Shown here piece after piece: positions 26,121 to 38,894 of a stretch of 64,000 nucleotides of DNA. Below the pieces are notes generated by a model. The model made no database searches. It saw only the letters and a program-made list of their open reading frames with translations, and was not told the origin of the DNA. Numbering within the stretch: the first letter of the stretch is position 1; each line of letters opens with the position of its first letter. The stretch is from positions 4,149,501 through 4,213,500 of the forward strand of contig JAKNDB010000098.1 of NCBI GenBank assembly GCA_024305405.1, in the 5' to 3' direction. Source of the DNA: Dirofilaria immitis. Its lineage: Eukaryota; Nematoda; Chromadorea; Rhabditida; Onchocercidae. A program made the position numbers and the translations under genes.

Positions 26121-28285
26121 TCATAATTTTAATTGATTTGATCGAAAAGAAAAAATGATAACGATGAAAATGGTAGATAACAATGTTCCAAATATGGCAA
26201 TTAATACAACAAATGTGCCGCTTGAGAAGCATAAACCAGCCGGACTAAATGCAAGATGAATTGGTGATAAATCGGTTAATTGATTATCATTTTGTTTCAA
26301 ATTTACTATCACATTACCACCATTACGAAAATCATCATTATTATCCTAAATAAATTTAATTTAACTTAATAATTACAATAATACAAAAATTATTTCGTAA
26401 TTTTTGATAATTTTTTTAATGTCAAAAATGAATGATTTATGATTTCAATAATAAATTAATTAAATTGTAAAAAATTTTTTAAATCGATCATATCAAAGAA
26501 TGAATTAATAGTTATTGCGATAAAGAAAATTAATTATTAGGATTGTATATCTATAAATTGGCTGATATATCATATCATATCATATCATATTTTATATCAT
26601 ATCATATCTATCGACTTATCAACAAAAATTAATTTAGAAATAATTATTTACCCTTTCGTCAATAATATCTGATGCACTCATTTCGGCTCTTACATCCAAC
26701 GTATTAGCTGAATCATACCAAGCGCTTGTATCACGTTGTACCCTTAACGATCTTTCCGCAGATTGTTGTTGTTTTTTGGTAGCACCAAAACCTTCTGGTT
26801 CTGGACACTCTGGTCGACTACATTCACCATTTGGCTCTTTTATTGTTATCGTTATCTGACATTGATAGAAGAGTTCTAATCGATCCGCATATTTATAAAC
26901 ATGCGCTTCTTGTCCAGCCATTAGATCTAAATTAAATGAGAAAATAATCAATGTAAGTTTGATTTTTTTTTAAATTATTAAATAGAATTATATTCGAAAT
27001 CAAGAATTATTTTAAAATTTTTAATTATATATAAATTTTTAAAAGTTCAGAAATGTTTTATAATAATATTTGAATAAATATTATTATAATATTTATTCAA
27101 ATATAACAAAGCAATCATTATACCAGTCGGATATTCCAAATTATTCAGGAGATATTTATCTAAGGCACATCCTTTTCATTGATTAAATTAATACTATCAC
27201 CATTTCCATCATCAACAAAACAGGAATGAACTAAAGCACAAAATGTATCTACAGTTTCTGTATCACATGTCCATTTATGATACACTGGCTGTCCAATATT
27301 AGCACTTTGAACAGGTTGACCAGTTGGACCACCGTCCAGAATCTGAATTATATTTGATAATTATAAAAAAAAAAAGAAATTTTTGTAGTGTAAAATATGA
27401 AGTAGCATAGTTAAATGTTTAGTTAATACAGTTTTGTAAATGTTAGAAATTCTGAATTTTCAACAAGTAAGTGCTATTTTTCTAATCGAAAGTATAAATT
27501 TAATATATATATATATATATACTACTTAATGAAATTTTAAAAATATTATAAGCAGGTAAAAACATATAATTGAAATTAATATGAAATTCACCTCATATCG
27601 ACAAATAGGCATTGGTATCAATTGAGTAGCAAAAGCGGTTGTCATTTCGGAAACTTGAATTTCTGTACTTACTGTCTTATCAGCTTCCATATAAAAGCAT
27701 TGAAATCTATAGGTTCGATCAACTTTTGTTATAAATTGTGGATGAAATGTAATTACAACAACAGCGGTGACAAATATTCCACGTGGATTTAAAGATCTTG
27801 TTCGTGCTACGTTGCATGAATCAAAAGGCAACGTTATGCCAGCTACTTGACGTCCACCTTCATCATTACGACAATTCTCATTGCTATACGATCCTTTAGC
27901 GTATACATGTCCTGAAATAAGTAAACTCATAAATTTTCTTCGTAGAATCAATTCCGATCTAAGAGCTATTAAAAATTTCTATATTCAAAATTTATTTACT
28001 CATTTCAAATTTTCATTTATCTTTAAATTAAAATCTTTAAGGTTGGTTCCATAAGTTATATTCAAAAATTGATTATGGACACGTTATTAGAAAAAATATA
28101 AAGAGAAAAAAAAAGAAAAATTTACCTTGGAAAGGATTTCGCGTATTAAAATTTATTGTAATAGCTGCTGAGCCACATTCAATTTCAGGTTCACCTTCTA
28201 CACCATTATCAATTGGAATAGCATTAATAACAGCTATTATAATAGAGAACAAAAATGAGAAGATTTTTATGAGTAACATATCCAT
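26121..28285 (-). CDS. cut-1: cuticlin, CUT-1 type (ZP-domain cuticle protein)
   Basis: Cuticlins are insoluble ZP-domain proteins of the nematode cuticle (alae and dauer/larval cortex). Five minus-strand exons: 28285-28126, 27911-27592, 27342-27124, 26926-26652, 26345-26121, about 399 residues. The signal peptide (MDMLLIKIFSFLFSII...) is followed by IPIDNGVEGEPEIECG, GGRQVAGITLPFDSC, ARTRSLNPRG, YRFQCFYMEADKTVST, ILDGGPTGQPV, YHKWTCDTETVDTFC, and DLMAGQEAHVYKYADR. These are the CUT-1 ZP signatures, with conserved Cys. A C-terminal membrane span (FVVLIAIFGTLLSTIFIVII) precedes a short tail. The stretch before it has RVQR, a possible furin-type cleavage site. Exon 27124-27342 is one base short in a T run (27173-27176; A run on the coding strand): restoring it gives INEKGCALDKYLLNNLEYPT and correct phase 1. 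Otherwise intact. Confidence 0.95.
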
Positions 28286-28504
28286 GTGATATTATCAGAC
28301 TGATAATGATAACAATAATGATTGTATTGTCGATGTTAATGGAATTTCGAAAACTGTTACAAAATTTTCCCTTCTCTTTGGATATAAAGCGAAGAATGTA
28401 CTGCTCAGCGATATGACTAAATCTTGGACTTAAAAGAAATAATTCTTTCAATCATATATAAGAAGTATCATTGTCTTATGGATAAATACAGGGATAAGCA
28501 ATTA

Positions 28505-28552
28505 ATGGCGGAGAGAGAGAGAGGGAAAGAGAGAGAGAGAGGGAAAGGAAAG
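28505..28552 (+). promoter_or_regulatory. GAGA tract upstream of cut-1
   Basis: Two near-pure (GA)n runs joined by GGGAAAG, about 220-270 bp upstream of the cut-1 ATG; on the coding strand they read as CT repeats. GA/CT tracts are common near regulated nematode promoters, but the role here is inferred from position only. Confidence 0.35.
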
Positions 28553-28829
28553 AGAAAATGAATTGATGAATCGTACTGTATTAATTAAAAAGATGATGTG
28601 AGAAAGGTGATATTTGACCTAAATTAAACGTCAAAGGTTATATTTATTTGATATTTTACCTGTTAAATTTAAGAAAAGAAAGCAAAAGGCGAAAGTTTGG
28701 TATTACGGATCAAACTATTTCCTTAGGGTATGTCAATTTTGCTCATATTTTTCCCTTTATGATAGAAATATTTCATCGAAAATTAAAATTTCCTATTTAT
28801 CACTGCATGACCTTTTTATACATTTGATA

Positions 28830-28883
<54 letters not shown>

Positions 28884-30019
28884 TCCAACATATTTTGTCC
28901 GCAAATTTTCTCTATATCCGTTATTGTTTATTGAAATATTTAATACCTGTTTTATAAAAATAGAAAAGATGATGGAAATATATTATGATAATATCTTTTA
29001 TAATGCTTAATATTAAAAGATAAATATACAATATTAATTTGTTAATTAAACAATTATGAAATCATTTAACCTCTCTTTTCTTCTGCATTTACATTTTAAT
29101 CAATCCATCATTTTTTTAAAATTTATCATTGAAATTAACAAGCATATAGAAAATAAAGATTGCTTCAAAATTATTCAATTGTTTTGTTAAACAATACTAA
29201 TTCAAATATATATATATATATATGTCATATATATATCACTTAGGTATAGTAATCGAATTGAATGAAATTTCATCAAATACCATTTAGCATAATTCATTAT
29301 TTTAATCTAAAATAACATATATTTCAATTTCAATGAAAAATTTCAAAATGCAATTTTTAAGATATAATAAGATAAGAAGGAAGTAAATACATCACACATT
29401 TTATCAGTTTTTTTCTTTCTGCAAATCATAGAATAAAAAATTTCCTTTTCTTTATTTTGAAACAAGGAAAAGAGAAAACAAGAAATTGAGAAAGGAAGAG
29501 ATTCAGGAAGAGAATCTTTCTTAAAAAATTTTCTTTACTCAACTATTAAATTCAAAATTAAACAAAATTTCTCAATTTTTTAATGAAGAAAATGTAGAAA
29601 ATCGAAATTTGAATATTTTTCTCTTCTGTTAGCATCCTATCAATAATAAATTTGTATATTCTTCAGATAATTTTTATTATTTCATTTTACTTTTCAAATT
29701 TGCAAAGAAACAAAATGATTTTTTCTTATCATTGATAATGGTATTTTAATTTTTTTTTAAATTTAAGTCTTAATTGCATTTATTCCATCATTTTAAGTAT
29801 AAAAATAGTTGTAATAAAATGATTCTCGACTTGCGATTGATATCTCTTTCCATAAATTATAGTCTAATAATACAGTACATATACATCCAATATACATATA
29901 TAATAGTTTCAAATTTAAACCTTTTATTAGATTGAATATTATATTAAAATTAATTAACTTCTGTACAAATTTGAAGTGATAAGTTAATTTTCATAAAATT
30001 TGATTACAGAATTTCCTGG
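28553..30019. other. intergenic, cut-1 upstream region to tRNA
   Basis: AT-rich, with an (AAT)n tract at about 28833-28881 and an AT run near 29205-29240. No gene was seen. Confidence 0.45.
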
Positions 30020-30092
30020 GCCTTCCTAGCTCAGTTGGTAGAGCATCAGACTTTTAATCTGAGGGTCGTGGGTTCGAGTCCCACGGAAGGCG
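30020..30092 (+). tRNA. tRNA-Lys (anticodon UUU)
   Basis: A complete 73-nt cloverleaf. The acceptor stem GCCTTCC pairs with GGAAGGC. The D arm is GCTC...GAGC with AGTTGGTA in the loop. The anticodon arm is TCAGA-CTTTTAA-TCTGA, giving anticodon TTT. The variable loop is GGGTC, and the T arm GTGGG-TTCGAGT-CCCAC holds the B box. The discriminator base is G; there is no intron. A TTATT...T-rich stretch follows within about 20 nt, as expected for Pol III termination. This gene is much less AT-rich than its surroundings. Confidence 0.97.
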
Positions 30093-32050
30093 GTGACTTA
30101 TTACCTTTAAATATTGCAGTATGTTATGTTTGATTATAAGCGAGATGGCAAAACTGATATTTGATATGATCCATTGTTTTTAAATTTGTTCAAAATGTTG
30201 ATGTTAGATGAAAGATGACCTATGACATTTTCAATATTTGCTAATAATGATGAAATAGTTCATCCTTTGATCCTATTATTTATGTCACATTTCAAAATTT
30301 CGTTTAATTGTTCATTAAGAGATAAATGCAAATAATTCATGTCATCTTTTACTATCACACTTCTTCGTTTTGTGATGATAATACTGTTAACACCTGTTTA
30401 GTGATACTTTCACTTCGTCTGAATTGTTATGTCTCTTATCTTTCCTTCTTTTTCTCTTCATTATCATTTTCGATTATAAAATATTTGCTTCTCTATTATC
30501 AGTAATCTATAATTTATTGCAATGATTTAAAGGAATTATTTATTAGAAGAGAAACAGCATATATGTTTACGTAATATGTTTATTTGTTTTTTTTATCAAT
30601 CTTTTAAACATTGATTTATAATTAAATGATAAGATGATAACGAAATAAAGAATTCAAAATAAACAGCTACATATGAATAGAATAAATTATTTTTCTATAT
30701 CTTTCTTTCACATCTCTCTTTAAAATTCATTCAAATATTAAGAAATCAAATATGTAATTTATTAATTAGTCAAATTTCATACAATTTAGAAATTTTCAAA
30801 AGGATATATGGACCGGATATTATTATCAAAGAAATTCCATTTTTATCATTTATCTCTCATCCAACGCACTACTATGAAATGATAGTAAACAATGGTGATT
30901 ATTATTATTATTATTATTATTATAACTGTAATGAAGGTGATGAAAGTGTTAGGATATATATCTAAGAAATAAAAATGTCAATTCCTGGATTCATAAACTG
31001 AACATCTTTGTAAAACAGGGTTAATCTATCAAATACATTAAAATTAATATTGATAATTTATATCTTTGTACATTGTATTGTATATACATCAAAATTGTTA
31101 AAATGATGATTTATTGATAATTACTAAATAATTAGTATGAAAAATTCATTCGTAAAAGGAAAGATGTGATTAATGTTTAATATAATAAAATATTATCAAA
31201 ATCAAATATTCTTATCTTCTCTTCCTAAAGAAAAATATTATTTTAAAAGTTAAGAAAAAAGCAATAATATATATTTGATCCATTGAAAGCAATAAATTAA
31301 AAATAATAAATAACAATAATAGTTCCGTTTTTACAAATAATTTGCAAGAACGGAACGAAATTATTATAGTTATTTTGACCATTTCTTAATCATCAATTTA
31401 TTTAGCATTATACGTATCATAAATATAATATATGATATTCTTTAAATATCTTCCCTACGGCAATATTTTCATCTTATATTGAACTAAAAGATGAAAAGTT
31501 TGGTTCAGAAAACCAATCAACAAATATAAACGGAAATTAATTAAACGATTAACTCCCGTTTTGATTGTTTTATTTTTATAAATATATTTCGTTCTTTTTC
31601 TTTATCAATTTTCCCTTTTAAAATTCATCTTTCTTAACGAATCTTTCCTTTATCATTATCATTATATTTAGCACTCTTATAATCTTACTGATTTCCTTTC
31701 TATGATATCACATAGATTATTCATGTAAGATAAAAATTTACTATTAATTAAAAGGAATAAATCGAAAATTTATTCCTTAAATTTATACTTAAGATTTGCA
31801 TATCAAATGAATAATAAAGTTAATAAAATCAATTTATAAAATTTTAATTTAAAAATTAAATAATCTTAAATCTTATCATCTAATGTAATTATCAAATATT
31901 TTTATATGAGTGTTGCTTGATAGGATAAATTTTTGTCAGTTTATCGAAATATTTATTGTAAAATAAAAGTTGAAATAATTTCAAGAATGATTATTTAATT
32001 TGCATGAAATTTTTAATCTACAATTTCCAATAGAAATCTGTTTTTCTCAG
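30093..32050. other. intergenic
   Basis: AT-rich, with an (ATT)n tract at about 30900-30923. Nothing coding-like was seen until the exon-like island at 32051. Confidence 0.45.
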
Positions 32051-32252
32051 TGCACGATGAAATATCAGTAATTAACCATTTGCTTAGAAATTGCTTTGGC
32101 GCAAATGTCGCGCGCAACAAGTTTAGCGCCGAAGAAAGAATCATAAACTTTAAAGAACGAGTTGTGATTATGAAATACACAGGATGTAACTTTATTACAA
32201 TTAAGCATGCAGAAGACGATAATAGTTATAACAATATGATGAATTTTTCTGA
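32051..32252 (+). CDS. isolated exon-like island, unrecognised
   Basis: This 202-nt block is much less AT-rich than its flanks. It sits between a strong acceptor (TTTTTCTCAG, ending 32050) and a good donor (GA|GTAAGAAA at 32253). The frame is open throughout, entering in phase 1 and leaving in phase 2. It reads HDEISVINHLLRNCFGANVA, then NKFSAEERIINFKERVVIMK and YTGCNFITIKHAEDDNS. No family is recognised, and no neighbouring plus-strand exon was found within about 2 kb on either side. It could be one exon of a long-intron gene or the remnant of one. Confidence 0.4.
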
Positions 32253-32798
32253 GTAAGAAATAAATGAATTTCTAGATCAAAATAAATCTCGACATATATA
32301 TACACTGTTAATTGATGATAGTAATTTTATTCACGAATTTGATATGATAGTTCTGCATCCTGAAATAGTGCTAAAATTAGATCTATAATTGATTGATTGA
32401 AAAAATGCTTTTTCTGAAGTAAAACGAAAAGTTTATTGGATAAAAAATTTATATTTTTAAATTTTATCACTTATCAAAGTTCTAGCCAAGTGAAATTTGA
32501 TAACTATAGAAGTGGTAAAACTATTTTCAACATTTCAACAACAAATTTTATTGGAAATCGAATTAAATAAAATTGAATATTTGTTAGAAAAAGAAGACAG
32601 ATATAATCGAAATCATGAATGACAAAATAAAATAAATACACAAAATTTAAATTCCGATTTTTGTTACCGATACAAGGAATTTAAAAATATAACTTTTACT
32701 TCTATGTAATGAATTAATCCTCTAAAGATGAAAGAAGCAAAAAGAAATGACGTAAAATCTTAAAGAAAAAGCAAAAAAAATTTTTAATTAAATAGTGA
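32253..32798. other. spacer between the plus-strand island and the Tudor gene 3' end
   Basis: AT-rich, nothing recognised. Confidence 0.4.
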
Positions 32799-32802
32799 TT
32801 TA

Positions 32803-33026
32803 TTAAAAAAAAATAATTCCTAAATCTTTTACTGTAATTATATGATTATTGACGACATATCGAGTAGAATCTTCCAAATGATTACAGCCTTCTGAATCCT
32901 TCTTTATGGCAAACCATTTTTTCACTATAAACTAACAACACATACTAGTTGTTAAGTAAATTATATTATGTAATATTTAGCAAAATTTCAACCAATGATG
33001 TATGAAACATATTAAATCTCGATAAA

Positions 33027-33098
<72 letters not shown>

Positions 33099-35008
33099 CT
33101 AATAATTACACAATATGACGATTAATTTGATTAATGATAAAAAGAATAAAAAGCATATTTATGAATTAATATCTGAAAGCAACTTTTCAATAAATTGCTA
33201 ATATATCGATCATATAAACATATAAAATATTATATTATTATGTATAATTAAACTATCTATAATCAAATAATCCGATCAATATTATTGAAATTGATAGTCA
33301 AACAATTCAGTTAATATTATTTTTTTTTGCAGCATTGATTATTTTTTAACTATTATTAAAATCTAAAAATAATTTTCAAAAGAAAAAGAGCATTTATTAA
33401 ATAGTTATAAAACAAATTATTATGAGCATATCCAAGTTGGATTTCAGGTTAATGTAAATTAGCCATTAATAATATATTGCTAATTAGATTACCTTGCTTT
33501 TGATTTTCCTCTTTTTGGCATTTTTAAGGAAGCATTTCTGACAATCTTTGGTAGCTTTGCAACAACTGGCCAATCATTAGCAATTTTCGAAAAGCAGTAA
33601 AATCAATTATTGCAATGATAACAACTCAATTGTTAATTGATAAAATTTTTTTTTTTTATCGTTTAATATTTTATATCAGAAAATTTTCTCGAAATACCGA
33701 TATATTATAATGGTTGTTTCGCCTTTTTATTTCTCATATCATTATCGTTATCATTTGATAATTAATAATTGATACTTTAATGGGATTTGATACTAATTGA
33801 TTCAAGCAATTATCAGAAGATTGCGTCGATTGAAGGGATCTCTTATTCTTCAAATTATTTCTTCTATTTAGTGTGAATTCAGTGATTGGTAAATCTAAAA
33901 GTTAATTTTATAAATTATTAAAAAATTTTATATAAATTCTTGTAAAAAAAATCAATAAAAATTAACAACAAATATATTAAAATAATTTACAGCTTTTGAC
34001 AATTCAAATACAATTTTATATATAATTATTTTATTTCTAAAAAGATAAAAATAATCTTTTCTATTAATTATTGATACTGATATTGATATTGATTGATATG
34101 CATATTTATGCGTAATTGAAAAGGTTTAATTAATTTTCATATGGAATTTTTAGCCATTCCATATATTCTTAATTAATTAAATTAGTATTTCTGATTTAAT
34201 TATTGACAAATTCATTTTTTTTGCTATTTAAATAGTAATTAAATTTTTATTATGCAAAAATTAATTGAATTATAGAAATCTTAATTTATTTACTTTAGCT
34301 TTAATTATTCCCTTTACGAAGAAATTATTAACTTTTTCTCGAAGTATTGACAATTAATTTACTAAAATATGCTAGTGAATGAGAATCAATTATTAATATG
34401 TTAGTAATATTTTAAAAATTTCAAATAAATCAATTAAATTAAACCTGGATGACATTGAGCTATTTCATATAATGCAGCTTCAATACCCGGTCCACCAGCT
34501 TTTTATGTTTCTTGTTAAGCCAAGAAGAAACGACTGCTCGTGTAACTAAGCCAAAATTTGAAGAAGCTAAAAATTATCATATCACTTAAAGTGACATGTT
34601 ATAATTAATATGCTAAATAGCATAATGTATTATTACATAAATAATTAACTAACATAATTAACTTATAAAACATCCTTACCATAATTTTGATCATTTAAAT
34701 TATTATGCATATCAGATGATTTCATACTTAACGAATATTCACTTTCTTTTTATTCCAATTTTGCTTCTAAATTGATTATAATATATACAAATAAAATTTT
34801 AATAAAAAATTAATCGAAAAAATAATAAAAATACAAAATATTTATTTAATTTTCAAATTTTGTTTAATTAAAGCAAAATAATTGAATTTATTAATAATTT
34901 TTTTTTTTTTAATTTATTGCAAGAATATTTAAACAAAGAAAGATTAAAAAGAAGTATAAAATGAAATGATTGATCATATTAGTATATATTTAAGTGAATA
35001 TATTACAA

Positions 35009-35051
<43 letters not shown>

Positions 35052-35881
35052 ATATATATATATCTCAATGATTTAAATATTTTGATTTATTGAAAATTCT
35101 TCCTTTTCATTTAATTAAATTTCTTTCTTACTTTCATAATTTTAACAATTTTGTAAGTAAGCATTAGAATTTCATCCATTTTATCTTCACATGATTCATA
35201 CATTTACGACATAAACTTATAACAATTTTTATTTGAACCTTAATATCAATTGCTTTCCAAGTTTTTGACCAACATAAAAATTGCTTATCTCGTGATACTG
35301 TAAGTCGTACACATAGTGTCACATATCGACATAAACTTTCTTTTTGTTGCTAAAATGGAATGAGAAAAAGGCTATGCGATGTAAAATTCAAATTAATAAT
35401 CTGAAATTTGAGAATCATGAATTATTATGCTTTGATATAAATTATAAAGGAATCAAATCTGTCATGATATAATGACTAAATTCACGATTACTCAAGAATT
35501 ATGATAACAATTAATCATCATTACATTCACGATTACTCAAGAATTATGATAATAATTAATAACATCAAGTTTCTAATATTTATTGCCAATATGGTAGTGT
35601 ACTTTCGGTAATAAATCAATCTGTAGTCGAATTGCTAACGGTGGTCCGTCAAATGCAATTGTTAATGGTTTGATAGCTGCAGCGTGTAATTGCGTGAGAC
35701 GAAATCCGAAATCAACCAAACGTACGGTAACCGTTTTTGTTCGCTGATGACATTCTTCAATAATAGCCCGAGCATATGATTCAAACTAAAAGCTTATTTG
35801 TTTATCAATCAATCAATTAGATTGACGTGAATACGTCAAATATATGAACAAAAGTATTCTCGGCAGTTGATTGATCTCACA

Positions 35882-35926
<45 letters not shown>

Positions 35927-37428
35927 CTTTATGAAATAAATAATAAAATGAAGAATTTTTGTAAGAAATTTATCATCAAACAATTTTAAATACAATAATA
36001 TTTCATCAGATAATTCTTAGTATTAGAATAGAATAAGCAAACAATCATTTTGTCAATAGTTGTAGCAATGTTGTTTGTTGTTGTTGTTGTTGTTGTTTAT
36101 CAAAAAATCTCTCTATGAATAGTAGTCGTAGTTGTTGTTTATCATGATGTACTACTATTCGAACCTGCGTAAGCTCACGAGCAATTCCATCATTAACGAT
36201 ATCTAGCGGATTAAAACGTGCAAGTACCACACATGGTGTTCCAGGTAGCAATTCCTCCCATTCCAGCGATTTCATGGCTTTAATATTACGTGTACTGCGT
36301 CAAAACACGGCGGTCGATTACCATCATATAAACGAACCCACGCATACGCTTCTTCTAATTCAATCACGTATACCTAAAAGTTAGGAATATCAAATATCTT
36401 TTTATCTTAGATAGATACTTAATTTATTTGATATTAATTTTTAAAATTTATATAAATTATGATAATATAAATATAGCAATAATTTTCTTCTTTTTTCCAT
36501 CCATATATGATAAAATTAAATATAATAATAAAAGTAAATGATAAATGATTTAAATTTTTCTAATTAATTAATTTGAAATACGATATTTAAAATGAAATGA
36601 AATGATTACTTTATGAATAATATTAATTGCTAATGGTTTTCCATTTGGATAACGAACAATTCTTGTTTCTAATTGCTTGCTTTTTATCAATTCTTCTTCC
36701 ACTAGTGATATCGTTCTATTAGCTAATGATGCACTTGTATGTAGCATACTATCATTATCATTTGTTAACTATAATTATTTTATAAACATCAATAAAACAT
36801 TAATAAAATTTGAAAATAAAAATTAAATTAAGTGATTGAAATTAGATAACTGTAATGAAAAATTTCTTCATTAACTCTGATAAAATCAAACATATATTTT
36901 TATTTTAATTTATATTTGATATTTTATTTTTATTTTTTCAAACAATGTTTTACATATTATAATAAAACTTTTGATTTATTTATTTATCATTTAAAAAATT
37001 TCAAGAATTGATTCAATGATATTATAGTATCATTGAATTATTTTAATAATCAATATTTTAATATTTTAGACAAAACAAATATCATGCTGAAATGATAAAG
37101 ATAATATTTGTTTACTTTAGTAAATAAATGTGGTATTTTAATTATGTTGTTGCGATGAATAATCATTTGATCATCATTATCATCTTCCATATCGGATATT
37201 TCACCAGCTAATGCTGCTGAAATTTCATATGATTGTATAAATTTTGAAAAAATATTTTCAATTTAGCATTTCTTTTCTATTTACCTTAGTTTTAATAGCA
37301 TAAAATGACTAAAATTATTAAATTGTCCGATTTTTTTTCCTTTAAATTATTTTAAAATTTATGATGAAATCATATCTGAAATATATCATTATTATCATTA
37401 TCATTATTATTATCATATATTATTATTA

Positions 37429-37490
<62 letters not shown>

Positions 37491-37491
37491 G

Positions 37492-37556
<65 letters not shown>

Positions 37557-38858
37557 TAGTAATGATTTAACTATTTTTTTAATTAATAAGTATCGCTTTT
37601 TCTTAATTATTTAATATAATATATTTTGTTTTTCATTAGAATTTAATTAAATAATTCCAAATAAATATTTGAACAATTTAATACGTCGATTTTCCTCTGA
37701 ATACTAATATATTTTATTATTATTCAATTTTTTCGAGATTGTTTTACAAATTAATTATATAAGTTCGATTCACCTAAAATTATCATCTCATATAATCGTA
37801 TGATTATAAATAGCAATTTTATTATTATCAAACAATTATTTTTTCTTTATTTTGAAATTTCGAATAAATTTATTAATTGTAAAATTTTTAATAATTTCAG
37901 CTGATTTTTCAAATATTACCTTCAATGTCACAATGAAATTTTGCTACTTTTTTTTATTTGAATCTTTTGGTTGTAGTAATACTTTTGATAACGATAATGA
38001 TATATTTTTATGATTGATATTATTAACATTCATTTTATGCTACAATAAATGAAGCAATTAAACATTTTCCTATGCAAATATCAAATTTTGATAATTCCAA
38101 GAAATTCAGCATTTTAAATTTATCACCATAAATTTAATTATTGATGATTTCTTTCTTCCAAATCAGCTTTTATATATAATTAGACTAAGTTGAAAATAAA
38201 AAAAAAAAAAAAACGATAAACTTGCCGATGGAATTTGATTAACAGCACTAATTATTGTAGGAATTGAATATGCTGATATACTACCTGAATTATAACCTTA
38301 TATTATTACATTACTATATTATCAAACTATTCAACTACTGATATAATATTACTTAATACTATATTGTTTAAAACAAGGATATCGTAATCTATAAATTGTG
38401 AAAATTATTTGTAAATATCATTGTGAAACTTATCATTTGAATACTAGTATATAATCCCAAATTATGGTTATATTCGTAAAACAATCATCGCTTTTTAACA
38501 AACCATTTCGACTGCAGAAATTTTGATGTGATCGTTGATGGATAACTGATTTATAATTACTACTATTTGTATAAGTATCATTGTAAACAAAATATTCATG
38601 CTGTTGTTTTTGCTGTTGTTTCATATGAACTAGAAATTTGAAATGAAAAATTGAAATTTCTTAAAAAAGAAAAGTTTCTTTCCTTTCTTCTCATACAATA
38701 ATAAAAAGAAATGAACTTATAATTTACCTTTATTATAAGTATTTGTTGCATTTGATTATATTTTAATCGTTTTTATTAATTTGATCCTATAATTTCATTT
38801 AATTATTCCTTTTTTTTTAAAAAATATATTTAAATAAACATTATTTAATCTCACTATG

Positions 38859-38894
<36 letters not shown>

